A stretch of 14,427 nucleotides of DNA from Planctomycetota bacterium (GCA_022566435.1 JADFIX010000012.1:1-14427), one strand, 5' to 3'; positions 6,970 through 13,953 are shown, counted from the first letter of the stretch. Numbers and translations: made by a program. Notes: generated by a model not told the origin, from the letters alone.

Positions 6970-7659
6970 ATGACGGTATCGAAAATGATGGCAGGATCCC
7001 CATCCCGTGACGATTGGTGCCGGCGCCGCCGCCAAATGATCGACAAGCAACTCCGGTCGCGCGGCGTGAGCGACAAGCGAGTGCTCGAGGCTATGATGAC
7101 CGTCCCCCGCGAGAGATTCATGCCCGGAAGCATCCGAAAAGACGCATACGAGGATCGCGCGCTGCCGATCACCTGCGGGCAAACCATAAGCCAGCCCTTT
7201 ATCGTCGCCCATATGACAGAATTGCTGGCGCCGAAATTCGCGTCCCGCGTGTTGGAAGTCGGTACCGGAAGCGGCTACCAAACGGCGATTCTCGCACGGT
7301 TGAGCGACCACATCTATTCCGTAGAGCGAATTCTCGAACTTCACGATCAAGCTGCCGAGGTGTTGGCCTTTCTCAGTATTGAAAACGTCACCCTTCTTGT
7401 GGCGGACGGTTCGACAGGACTCCCGCAACATGCGCCGTACGACCGCATCATGGTGACGGCCGCCACACCACGAGTGCCTGAATCGTTGGTCGACCAGCTT
7501 GCCGATCACGGGCGCATGGTCCTACCGGTGGGTGGAAAGAGCGAGCAAACCATCGTCTGCGTGGATCGCCGCGAAGGAAAAATCATCGAGACGCGTGGGA
7601 TCGCATGCCGATTCGTCAAACTGATCGGCAACCAGGGCTGGTCAGTCGACGCCAAGTAG
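6970..7659 (+). CDS. pcm: Protein-L-isoaspartate O-methyltransferase
   Basis: Pcm uses S-adenosylmethionine to methylate isoaspartyl residues in aged proteins, starting their repair to aspartate; it is cytoplasmic. From the chosen start the product has 229 residues. Family signatures appear in order: QMIDKQLRSRGVSDKRVLEA, MMTVPRERFMP, the hallmark GQTISQPFIVAHMTELL (70-86), SAM-binding motif I VLEVGTGSGYQTAIL (94-108), the acidic VERILEL, post-motif YDRIMVTAA, and a C-terminal RFVKLIG. The start is uncertain: in-frame ATGs lie at 6901, 6970, 6985 and 6988, none with a good ribosome site. I reject 6901 because it adds 23 residues unlike the family and overlaps a palindrome. The gene stands alone, with no functional link visible to its neighbours. 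Confidence 0.93.
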   Translation: MTVSKMMAGSPSRDDWCRRRRQMIDKQLRSRGVSDKRVLEAMMTVPRERFMPGSIRKDAYEDRALPITCGQTISQPFIVAHMTELLAPKFASRVLEVGTGSGYQTAILARLSDHIYSVERILELHDQAAEVLAFLSIENVTLLVADGSTGLPQHAPYDRIMVTAATPRVPESLVDQLADHGRMVLPVGGKSEQTIVCVDRREGKIIETRGIACRFVKLIGNQGWSVDAK

Positions 7660-7808
7660 GCGCCCTCGACTTGTCACCTGGAATGCGGATGGCTCATCGA
7701 ACCCACCGACCGCCCCGCGTCAGAGTCGCTGCACCTCGCGGCGGTCCGGCTGACAGTGTTGTGACCACCGTCACCCGCAATAATCGCCTACTGTAGCACT
7801 CAATACTG

Positions 7809-9644
7809 TCAAGGACACGGCAAACTACAATCGGAAGAACTTCCCACGACATCCGGGTCGAACCTGGCACCCTGGAACGCCAGGATTGCCAGAAACACGT
7901 CATTAATACTCACGGTTTGATTGGGGGTACACGCCTGGCCTTCAATGTCGAAAGCAACTGTCGTTCGTGATGGCACGGTGGGCAAATAACGACCCTGGAA
8001 ACCCAATATCATCAGCCCTGTGTCATTAATATTGACAAGACCGTTGTCATCCGAGTCCGCCCATAGGCGCATGACCACGGAGACCGGATCGGAGAGCGAG
8101 CCACAGTCTGCCTGAATCGAATAAGAAATCGGGAATAGAGTGCCGGTGACCTTATCAATGTCCGTCGGCACGATGTCCGAGGACATGACGAAGATTTTTC
8201 CCGCCTGACAAGTCTCAAATGTCACGCACGCTTGCGACCCAGTACATGCGTCGCCCGGCGTCGGACATTCCACGTCACCGTGGCATTCGGTCTGTGCGAT
8301 GGCACATAGCCCTCTACAGTCGTCCGCGCTCACGCTGCATCCACGACCCGAGAACGAACACACGCCGATATCGCAATCCGCATTCGTCAGGCACGCATCT
8401 TGCGAGAACGAGCAACGAGGATAGGTCGTGGTGCCCCACTCTTCAGCGGTGAAGATGGCCCGGTTCGCAGGATCGTCGACAAGCGTAGCGAGGATGCCGT
8501 CAGGTAGCCCATCCTTATCAATGTCTATCTCTTCCAAGGGCGACTGCTCGCACGTCTGACCGGAGAGTTCGCACACCTGAACGGTTTCACATGGATCCCC
8601 GCCGCAGTCGCCAGAACCCTGGCACGGGTTTGTGGAACCCTGGCAGGTCTTACAATCGTCGTCTGACAGGCACGCAGTATTGAGGAGGGTACACGAATTG
8701 CAATCCGCATCGTTCGTACAGAATCCTCCCGTACCGCCGCATCGTGCGAACGTGCCGACATACTTGCTGAGACATGGCCAGTCGCTCGACGTCACCAAGA
8801 ACGCGGTCGGCGCCGAATTGGCTACCGGTTGCGGCGTGATGGCGATGTACCGCGGACCGACCGATTCCACCAACGGCGGTTCACAACTGGGGCACTGATC
8901 CAATTCGTTGCATTCTCCCGGACACGGATCGCCGGTGCGATCGCAGAAGCCGGCGGACAAGTTACAGAACTCGGTGCCGTTGCAAAAGATATTATCATCG
9001 ACGCAGGTATCCTGGTGCTCGCAGAAGTCATTGGTGCAGATGTCGTTCGTGCACCCGATGCCGTCGTCACATTCCCCGTCGGCTGAGCATATGATCGTCA
9101 CGTCTGCCGACTGGCCAATCAACGACGGAACGAGGACGCCGCCACAACCGAACAAAATAAGATTGTCCCAGACCTTCGTATCGAAACCGCCCAAGGATTG
9201 CAAAATATCGACAGTCGAAGTTCCCGGACTTCCTGTGGCGTCAAATATCAAGGTGGTAACTAGCAGCCCTGCTGGGGACGCCGTAGCCGCCGAACATGGA
9301 GATACTTGCGCAATGAAAAAGGCATCGCCGTCAAGGTAGCTTGTGTTGAGCCCACCACCCGGAAATATTGCCGCGGCCCATGGATGGGCGCCCGTACCAT
9401 CACTACCGGTCAGCATGATGGAACTCGCATCCCAGGACAGAACAATATGCACAATGCCCACCGGCTCGGCTGGATCGGCCACCGCGTAAACTTCAACCTC
9501 CACCTGCTGCCCCGCCACGACGGACTGCGCCGCCGGTCGAAGCTCCAGAAGCACATCTGCTAGCGCGTACGACGGCGCTGAGACCAGCATCGCAACAGAA
9601 CCTAGTGCAACCGAAAATATGGACGGGAAAATCGGTTTTTGCAT
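7809..9644 (-). CDS. Secreted cysteine-rich protein with N-terminal cohesin-like domain and C-terminal dockerin-like repeats
   Basis: The 611-residue product begins with a signal peptide (MQKPIFPSIFSVALGSVAML, cleavage likely after SYALA). Residues about 30-185 look like an all-beta, cohesin-type domain (VVAGQQVEVEVYAV, then HIVLSWDASSIML). A dense cysteine region follows, including CDDGIGCTNDICTNDFC and several C-x-x-D-x-D-C units such as CTNDADC and CLSDDDC; I count 44 cysteines after the signal. DIDKDGLPDG (about 374-383) looks like a calcium loop. The C-terminus has a duplicated dockerin-like module: DSDDNGLVNIND-x10-FQG (from about 530) and a second copy around SINDVFLAILAFQG. Such modules bind calcium and mediate attachment in extracellular complexes. 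The ATG at 9644 gives a proper signal peptide and has GGAG 9 bases upstream; 9698 would add 18 residues. Partner and target are unknown. Confidence 0.85.
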   Translation of the reverse strand: MQKPIFPSIFSVALGSVAMLVSAPSYALADVLLELRPAAQSVVAGQQVEVEVYAVADPAEPVGIVHIVLSWDASSIMLTGSDGTGAHPWAAAIFPGGGLNTSYLDGDAFFIAQVSPCSAATASPAGLLVTTLIFDATGSPGTSTVDILQSLGGFDTKVWDNLILFGCGGVLVPSLIGQSADVTIICSADGECDDGIGCTNDICTNDFCEHQDTCVDDNIFCNGTEFCNLSAGFCDRTGDPCPGECNELDQCPSCEPPLVESVGPRYIAITPQPVANSAPTAFLVTSSDWPCLSKYVGTFARCGGTGGFCTNDADCNSCTLLNTACLSDDDCKTCQGSTNPCQGSGDCGGDPCETVQVCELSGQTCEQSPLEEIDIDKDGLPDGILATLVDDPANRAIFTAEEWGTTTYPRCSFSQDACLTNADCDIGVCSFSGRGCSVSADDCRGLCAIAQTECHGDVECPTPGDACTGSQACVTFETCQAGKIFVMSSDIVPTDIDKVTGTLFPISYSIQADCGSLSDPVSVVMRLWADSDDNGLVNINDTGLMILGFQGRYLPTVPSRTTVAFDIEGQACTPNQTVSINDVFLAILAFQGARFDPDVVGSSSDCSLPCP

Positions 9645-9759
9645 CAATCCCCACTCCAAACAAGAACTGCCCCACGAACTCTCGCGTACGCCCGCCAATG
9701 CAGTTCATTCGCGCACCGCTGAACGCTCTTCGTCGCCGTCAACATTGGTGATTACTCAC

Positions 9760-9788
9760 AGGATACCCGATCGACCAAGCGAGGTCAA
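9760..9788 (-). promoter_or_regulatory. Sigma-70-type promoter for the dockerin-like gene
   Basis: On the minus strand TTGACC (9783-9788) and TATCCT (9760-9765) are spaced by exactly 17 bases, matching five and four of six consensus positions. Transcription would begin near 9753 and leave a leader of about 110 bases before the ATG at 9644. Confidence 0.5.
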
Positions 9789-9870
9789 CGGTGGTTCCCG
9801 CTCTGAACCCGGATCGGTAAGATGGCGACTTTGGAGGCGGTAACTGGGAAATGTCGGTTGAAAGGACGGT

Positions 9871-9897
9871 GGCTAATGCGTGACACCTTTTTTTCCC
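9871..9897 (-). repeat. Short dispersed repeat, copy A (inverted relative to copy B)
   Basis: Read on the minus strand it is GGG, seven A, GG, TGTCACGCATTAGCC. Copy B at 10935-10957 on the plus strand is GG, five A, GTGTCA-GCC-ATTAGCC. The two share GTGTCA-N3-ATTAGCC plus the preceding A-tract, differing at two bases of the 16-base core and in A-tract length. Both read outward from the lipoprotein gene. The plus strand here also resembles a hairpin plus T7, but no plus-strand gene ends before it. Confidence 0.6.
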
Positions 9898-9903
9898 TCG
9901 TTC

Positions 9904-9932
9904 TTGACGCGAGCGCGGCATCTTTGTACCAT
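9904..9932 (+). promoter_or_regulatory. Sigma-70-type promoter for the cysteine-rich lipoprotein gene
   Basis: TTGACG (9904-9909) and TACCAT (9927-9932) are 17 bases apart and match the consensus at five and four of six positions. A start near 9939 leaves a leader of about 60 bases before the ATG at 10000. The -10 hexamer lies inside the inverted repeat 9926-9940. Confidence 0.5.
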
Positions 9933-9940
9933 GGTGGTAC
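9926..9940. promoter_or_regulatory. Operator-like inverted repeat over the -10 and start site
   Basis: GTACCA-TGG-TGGTAC is a perfect 6-base inverted repeat with a 3-base centre. It covers the -10 hexamer and the predicted transcription start of the lipoprotein promoter, the usual place for a repressor site. No regulator gene adjoins it. Confidence 0.4.
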
Positions 9941-9960
9941 GATGGCTACGCATCTTCTGT

Positions 9961-9970
9961 TTCGTACGAA
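9961..9970. promoter_or_regulatory. 10-base palindrome in the lipoprotein leader
   Basis: TTCGTACGAA is a perfect palindrome about 20 bases downstream of the predicted transcription start and 30 bases before the ATG. It could be a second binding site. It may equally be chance. Confidence 0.25.
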
Positions 9971-9999
9971 GAGGCTAAATTCGTAACTTGGGAAATAGC

Positions 10000-10917
10000 A
10001 TGAAGAAGGCGCTTGTTCTGGCATACTGCTTTGTAGGCGGATGCGGAGGAACGGTGACAGACCCATCGCCGTCATCCTCGCAAACCAATCGGAATTGTGT
10101 TGACGATGCGGAGTGTCCCGGTAGGTTTGATCTCTGTCTCGATAGTACCTGTCAACAGGTCGAGTGTTTTGACGGATCTGATCCGGGCTGTACAGCGCAG
10201 GCTGTGGTGTGCGCACGCGTCGACTGCCCCCAAGTGCAATGCGCCAACGATGAAGACTGCTCTTTTCCCCTCGGAGACTGCGTTCCAAGCTCTGGTTTTT
10301 TTGCAAGGAGCTGCACTCGCGTCTCCTGTGAAGAGGCTAGCGATTGTCCTGACAGCCCGTCTGGCCGGCTTGCTGACTGCATCGTCGGTATTACAAATGA
10401 TGGACCGAAATCTTGTCATTACTTCGACTGCTTGGCGGACGAGGACTGTCCTGCCGGTGACGATGCCACGCATATGCGATGTGTTCCCGTTGGGAACAGG
10501 CGAGAGTGCCGCAGTTTCGAATGTATCGAGGACTCAGATTGTGCCCCAGATGATGAAGGACGCATCGCGCGATGCGTTCAAACTACTGACAACTTTGAAT
10601 GCCGATGGTTCGAATGCTTCGAGGACAGTGACTGCACGCAGAGAGAGAAAGGCGTTGGACGGTGCGTCCTCACCGGCGACACTCGATCGTGTCGATACTC
10701 GTGTTTGACGGACGGAGACTGCCCCGGGCGCTTGAATCTGTGCCAAAATATTACGACATTTAATCCTGGAAAGTGTTTTCTAGCTGAATGTCTTTCTGAT
10801 GAAGACTGTAATGGCGGCCGCTGCATAGGAAGACATTGTCAGGCAGCGCTGCCTCCGATCCCAGACCCGCCCAGGCCTCCTCCTCCGCTGCCGCCGCCGC
10901 CGCCGCCGCGTCCATAA
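10000..10917 (+). CDS. Cysteine-rich repeat lipoprotein with polyproline tail, unknown function
   Basis: The 305-residue product starts MKKALVLAYCFVGGC, a lipoprotein signal with a passable lipobox (VGGC, lipidated C15), so it is probably anchored in a membrane. The rest is eight cysteine units of the form C-x4-6-D/E-C: CVDDAEC, CANDEDC, CEEASDC, CLADEDC, CIEDSDC, CFEDSDC, CLTDGDC and CLSDEDC, mostly about 30-40 residues apart and often followed by RCV. Many disulfides and acidic, perhaps metal-binding, loops are expected. It ends in a Pro-rich tail (last 20 residues, nearly all Pro). The upstream TTG at 9988 is a worse start than this ATG, which has GGGA 8 bases ahead. It diverges from the dockerin-like gene, which shares the same cysteine motif. 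Base composition is about 50% G+C over 10081-10140, lower than the neighbours appear. No named family recognised. Confidence 0.8.
   Translation: MKKALVLAYCFVGGCGGTVTDPSPSSSQTNRNCVDDAECPGRFDLCLDSTCQQVECFDGSDPGCTAQAVVCARVDCPQVQCANDEDCSFPLGDCVPSSGFFARSCTRVSCEEASDCPDSPSGRLADCIVGITNDGPKSCHYFDCLADEDCPAGDDATHMRCVPVGNRRECRSFECIEDSDCAPDDEGRIARCVQTTDNFECRWFECFEDSDCTQREKGVGRCVLTGDTRSCRYSCLTDGDCPGRLNLCQNITTFNPGKCFLAECLSDEDCNGGRCIGRHCQAALPPIPDPPRPPPPLPPPPPPRP
10891..10908 (+). repeat. (CCG)6 microsatellite in the polyproline tail
   Basis: Six uninterrupted CCG triplets encode six prolines within the C-terminal tail of the lipoprotein. Slippage here would change tail length without shifting the frame. Confidence 0.8.
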
Positions 10918-10934
10918 CCATAGACGGATGGACT

Positions 10935-10957
10935 GGAAAAAGTGTCAGCCATTAGCC
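10935..10957 (+). repeat. Short dispersed repeat, copy B
   Basis: GG, five A, then GTGTCAGCCATTAGCC, beginning 17 bases after the lipoprotein stop codon. It is the inverted counterpart of copy A (9871-9897). A further partial match, CAGCCATTATCCGC, lies at 11260-11273. Confidence 0.6.
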
Positions 10958-11105
10958 GCGCGGTTTGCGATTGGGACGGTGAAGCGATCAATCTGATTTC
11001 GTATTCCTACTACTACAATGACATCGAGAAAGTGACGCGCGTGGTGACGGAAACGAGATTCTCGCGTCGGGTCAGGGCAAATTCGATCCCATATGACTGG
11101 ACGAT

Positions 11106-11121
11106 GCGCTCTGAAGAGCGC
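11106..11121. repeat. Perfect inverted repeat (hairpin)
   Basis: GCGCTCT-GA-AGAGCGC is a 7-base perfect inverted repeat with a 2-base centre, in the gap between genes. There is no T-tract after it, so it is not a standard terminator. Confidence 0.4.
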
Positions 11122-11331
11122 TTCGATTACCCGGGTGTGCCTGCCTTATCCAACCACAAGGTAAAACACGAATCGCGTCCAAGCATACACAGAAAACCCG
11201 CTTCGCCCGTGCCGCAGGGCGGGCAAATCTCTCTCGCAGATATCCTCAGGAATGATATCCAGCCATTATCCGCCCACTTCACGTCAAGACGAAAGCGCCT
11301 TGCGGCGGCGAAAGATCACGCGACCACCGCC

Positions 11332-11360
11332 TTGAGACACGGACGTTCGAATGTTAGCCT
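11332..11360 (+). promoter_or_regulatory. Weak sigma-70-type promoter for the TolB-like gene
   Basis: TTGAGA (11332-11337) and TAGCCT (11355-11360) are 17 bases apart. The -35 is good; the -10 keeps only T, A and the final T. It would start transcription about 65 bases before the ATG at 11431. Confidence 0.3.
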
Positions 11361-11430
11361 ATGCGCCAATTGGGATTCCTTGGATCACCCGCGCGGGGCA
11401 TCCTCCCGCCGCACTGAAGGCGTACACAAC

Positions 11431-12483
11431 ATGATCGCTCTGCGAAGACTTGTTCTCGGTTGTTGTCTGCTTGTCGCGTCGGCCGCCGCCGGCTCGCCCC
11501 CTGCGGGCAAAGCGACATCACTCGAACCGTTCGAAGACGAGCACAAGTATCTCACCAACATCGTTCAATTGACCCGACAGGAGATGGGGTTCGTAAACGC
11601 GGGAGAAGCATACTTCTCCCCCGATATGAAGTCGATCATCTTCCAGGCCACGCCGACCGGGCAATCCGATTATCAGATTTACACAATGGATCTCGACACC
11701 GCCGCGACAAGAATGGTCAGTACGGGAAAAGGCGCCTGCACATGTGCTTTCTTCCATCCAAGCGGCAAGAAAATCATCTTCGCTTCGACCCACTTGGCAC
11801 CTGAGGCGACAAAACCCGACCCCGAAAAGGATCGCGATGACTACGCGTGGAAGTTCCATGAACACATGGATATATTCGAGGCGAATCCCGACGGGTCCGA
11901 TCTCAAGCAACTGACTCGCTCGCCAGGCTACGATGCCGAGGGAAGTTACTCTGCCGACGGAAAACTCATCGTTTTTACATCAAAACGCGACGGAGATCTG
12001 GAAGTCTATGTCATGAACGCCGACGGGGCACATCCCCGCCGGCTCACCTACGGAAACGGATACGACGGCGGACCGTTCTTCTCGCCGGATGGATCGCGGA
12101 TTCTCTATCGCGGCGATAGGCGAAACGATGGAAAAATGAACCTGCAGCTCAGGATCGTCCAGGCCACGGGCAAAGGTGATCGCGCCATCACCGATAACGC
12201 CGTCTTCAACTGGTGCCCCTACTGGTATCCCGACGGTTCATCCTTTATTTTTACACAAACCGATCACGCCGCATACACACGCGGCGAAAAACCCAACTAC
12301 GACCTCTACATGACGACGACGCGCGGCAAAGAGTTTACGCGTATCACCTTCGATCCCGCGTTCGACGGCTTGCCGGTCTTCAGTCCGGATGGGGAACGAC
12401 TGATGTGGACGTCCAAACGCGGTGGTCTGAACGAAGCTCAGATATTCTTCGCCGACTTCCGCCTGCCAAAATCGCTGGAATAA
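11431..12483 (+). CDS. Secreted TolB-like beta-propeller (PD40/WD40-like) protein
   Basis: The 350-residue product has a signal peptide (MIALRRLVLGCCLLVASAAA) and then six PD40-type blades, each with the F-S-P-D-G core: YFSPDMKSIIFQA (61-73), FFHPSGKKIIFAS (107-119), SYSADGKLIVFTSKRDGD (172-189), FFSPDGSRILYRG (216-228), YWYPDGSSFIFTQ (264-276) and VFSPDGERLMWTSKRGG (316-332). This is the C-terminal half of TolB without its N-terminal domain, so it is not TolB proper; such stand-alone propellers bind proteins or ligands outside the cytoplasm. GAAGG stands 10 bases before the ATG. The open frame continues upstream to 10942, but that part lacks family features. It converges on the next gene with only 17 bases between stop codons. 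Confidence 0.87.
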   Translation: MIALRRLVLGCCLLVASAAAGSPPAGKATSLEPFEDEHKYLTNIVQLTRQEMGFVNAGEAYFSPDMKSIIFQATPTGQSDYQIYTMDLDTAATRMVSTGKGACTCAFFHPSGKKIIFASTHLAPEATKPDPEKDRDDYAWKFHEHMDIFEANPDGSDLKQLTRSPGYDAEGSYSADGKLIVFTSKRDGDLEVYVMNADGAHPRRLTYGNGYDGGPFFSPDGSRILYRGDRRNDGKMNLQLRIVQATGKGDRAITDNAVFNWCPYWYPDGSSFIFTQTDHAAYTRGEKPNYDLYMTTTRGKEFTRITFDPAFDGLPVFSPDGERLMWTSKRGGLNEAQIFFADFRLPKSLE

Positions 12484-12500
12484 TGCTCCCGGCGAACAGG

Positions 12501-13028
12501 TCAGCCTCCGCGCTTCGGCGGCGGTGCCGATCGCCTCTTGCGCCGTTTGACGTCCGCCAATGGATCGCGAACATCTTCTCTCAAGAACTTGGAACATTTC
12601 GGACACACCAGAGGATCACCTGCGACGACCCATTTGTGTCCGCGAAGACGGAATTCCACCGGTCCCGGGAACCCCGAGGCGTCGAGTTCCAATCGCGTGG
12701 CCACGTGAAACTTGTGATGGTTTTCGCACGACCAGCGCGCCGCCGGCCACATGTCACGGTCACAGTCTTTGGTCATGCAAACACGAGGCTCGATTTGTCC
12801 CCTTGCGCGCCAGGCATGACCTGCATCGCATCGCCAATCCAAGTCAACTTCCGGGAGGACCCGGCGAACGGGGCCCTCCACCACGGCGGGGCGCAAGGAG
12901 AGCCAAATGACCAGCGCGAACATCGCCGCTGCGGCCGTAATGAGGAAACTGACGACCGCGGTGCGCGTGGTAGACCGCGGCTCTACAATCCGAACCGTTC
13001 GCCGCCTTGAGCGAGGCGCACCAGCCAC
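12501..13028 (-). CDS. Small membrane protein with Cys/His zinc-ribbon-like knuckles, unknown function
   Basis: The 175-residue product starts with a basic stretch (APRSRRRTVRIV), one membrane helix (about 23-44) and then a soluble domain with paired metal ligands: CDAGH (C67, H71), C84 and C89 (CMTKDC), C101 with H104-H105 (CENHH), and CPKC (C142-C145). The tail is Lys/Arg-rich (VKRRKRRSAPPPKRGG). Zinc binding is likely. I chose the GTG at 13028: it has AAGG 7 bases upstream and starts 34 bases after the prepilin stop, whereas the ATG at 13148 would overlap the prepilin gene by 86 bases and give a non-conserved-looking leader. The gene probably shares a transcript with the prepilin-like gene. 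Positive-inside topology suggests the N-terminus is cytoplasmic. No known family recognised. Confidence 0.72.
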   Translation of the reverse strand: MAGAPRSRRRTVRIVEPRSTTRTAVVSFLITAAAAMFALVIWLSLRPAVVEGPVRRVLPEVDLDWRCDAGHAWRARGQIEPRVCMTKDCDRDMWPAARWSCENHHKFHVATRLELDASGFPGPVEFRLRGHKWVVAGDPLVCPKCSKFLREDVRDPLADVKRRKRRSAPPPKRGG

Positions 13029-13062
13029 ATTTTCGCCTTGTAGAGGAATATGAATAGAGTGC

Positions 13063-13953
13063 TTAGTCTCGCAGAATCTGCCCGGTCCACCAGTACAGCC
13101 GATCTCTGGCGAAGGAGTAGTGGAGAATAAGTGGCCTTGCCGGATCACTGTTGTTACACAAAGAACAGCCGCCAGCCGCGCAATCCGGATAATGTGTTTT
13201 TACTGGATTGCGCATCACGTCGTCCGTCTGAGCGTGGCGGACGCCCCCTGCCAGCGTCAAGACGTTAATACCATGACTGTGGCGCCGCGTCACCCATGGG
13301 GCCGCCATGTGCATGGATACCGGATTATAACCGTCGTCCCACGACAGCAAACTCTCTTTCCGGCGAGGCCCGTTCCGTGCAATGCCTCCCCGGACATCCC
13401 GAAGTGAATCCGGACCGAGGTCGGCCACCAATATCGTGTCCAACGGGCGAACCGGCCGGTGCCGATCTAGATCGGCCAACTTTCCGCCGGCCGCATTCAA
13501 GATAAAGCTATTGAGACCGTAGCTGGCGAGATCGCCCGCCCTCGGATCCTTCACACCGCCAGGCGCCTCCAAAAGTCGGAAGCGAAACGGATCCCGCGGA
13601 CAGGTCATCACTTTAGCCTCGGCCAAATAAGTCGGAAACAGCCTTACGAACCATGCCTCGCGATGTGCCGACGCCGTAACACTCGCTTCCGGCGGCTCCG
13701 CCAAACTGGTTGGCACCCAGCCGTCGTTATCCATGCGGTACATGAACAAGCCGTCACCGATCACCTTCAGATTGTGCATGCAGACCGTCGACGCGGCGAG
13801 ACGCATGGAACGCTGAAGTGACGGGATCAGCATGCTGATAAGCACGCCGATAATGCCGAAAACGACGAGAAGCTCGATAAGCGTGGTGCCTCGCTGCCGC
13901 AATCCAGCGACGGTTCGACGGGATACACGTGATGTTCGGGCGTTACCAACCAT
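13063..13953 (-). CDS. Prepilin-like (type II secretion pseudopilin G-type) protein
   Basis: The 296-residue product has a class III (prepilin) signal: RQRG|TTLIELLVVFGIIGVL, cleaved after G22 by prepilin peptidase, with the conserved Glu at +5 (E27), then a hydrophobic helix to about residue 45. The globular part has the paired pattern seen in planctomycete pseudopilins: CMHNLKVIGDGLFMYRMDND near the start, then SYGLNSFI, and RRHSHGINVLTLAGGVRHA, which resembles the usual H-x9-DGHV ending with DG replaced by GG. Near the C-terminus there is a compact C-x5-C-x2-C group (CAAGGCSLC). Such proteins are often found singly, away from a secretion operon, as here. The gene diverges from the radical SAM gene and is followed by the zinc-ribbon-like membrane protein. 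Confidence 0.87.
   Translation of the reverse strand: MVGNARTSRVSRRTVAGLRQRGTTLIELLVVFGIIGVLISMLIPSLQRSMRLAASTVCMHNLKVIGDGLFMYRMDNDGWVPTSLAEPPEASVTASAHREAWFVRLFPTYLAEAKVMTCPRDPFRFRLLEAPGGVKDPRAGDLASYGLNSFILNAAGGKLADLDRHRPVRPLDTILVADLGPDSLRDVRGGIARNGPRRKESLLSWDDGYNPVSMHMAAPWVTRRHSHGINVLTLAGGVRHAQTDDVMRNPVKTHYPDCAAGGCSLCNNSDPARPLILHYSFARDRLYWWTGQILRD

Larger units (their letters stand above)
9645..9999. other. Shared divergent control region of the two cysteine-rich genes
   Basis: This 355-base region holds a minus-strand promoter (9760-9788), a dispersed-repeat copy (9871-9897), a plus-strand promoter (9904-9932) with an overlapping inverted repeat (9926-9940), and a palindrome (9961-9970). 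A 54-codon open frame (9822-9986) crosses all of these and is not supported as a gene. Confidence 0.6.
10918..11430. other. Long non-coding stretch between the lipoprotein and TolB-like genes
   Basis: These 513 bases hold repeat copy B (10935-10957), a perfect hairpin (11106-11121), a weaker GCCC/GGGC hairpin near 11205-11224, two GATATC sites (11239-11244 and 11254-11259), and a candidate promoter (11332-11360). The frame of the downstream gene stays open back to a GTG at 10942, but the translation shows no family, and the downstream gene has its own signal peptide start. I see no RNA gene of a known class. Confidence 0.5.

Noticed and set aside
7660..7808. Possible terminator between the converging pcm and dockerin-like genes
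   Set aside because: Only a 5-base hairpin (GTGAC-CACC-GTCAC) without a T-tract is present.
9645..9698. 18-codon upstream extension of the dockerin-like gene
   Set aside because: Starting at 9644 places a normal signal peptide at the N-terminus and has a ribosome site; the extension would bury the signal.
9868..9894. Hairpin plus seven T on the plus strand, like a terminator
   Set aside because: No plus-strand gene ends upstream, the hairpin has an asymmetric bulge, and the sequence is better explained as a copy of the repeat found again at 10935-10957.
9822..9986. 54-codon plus-strand open frame starting MATLEAVTGK
   Set aside because: It has no ribosome site, crosses the repeat copy, the promoter and the operator-like site, and shows no protein family.
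13029..13148. ATG start at 13148 for the Cys/His membrane protein
   Set aside because: It would overlap the prepilin-like gene by 86 bases; the GTG at 13028 has a well-placed AAGG and starts just after the prepilin stop.
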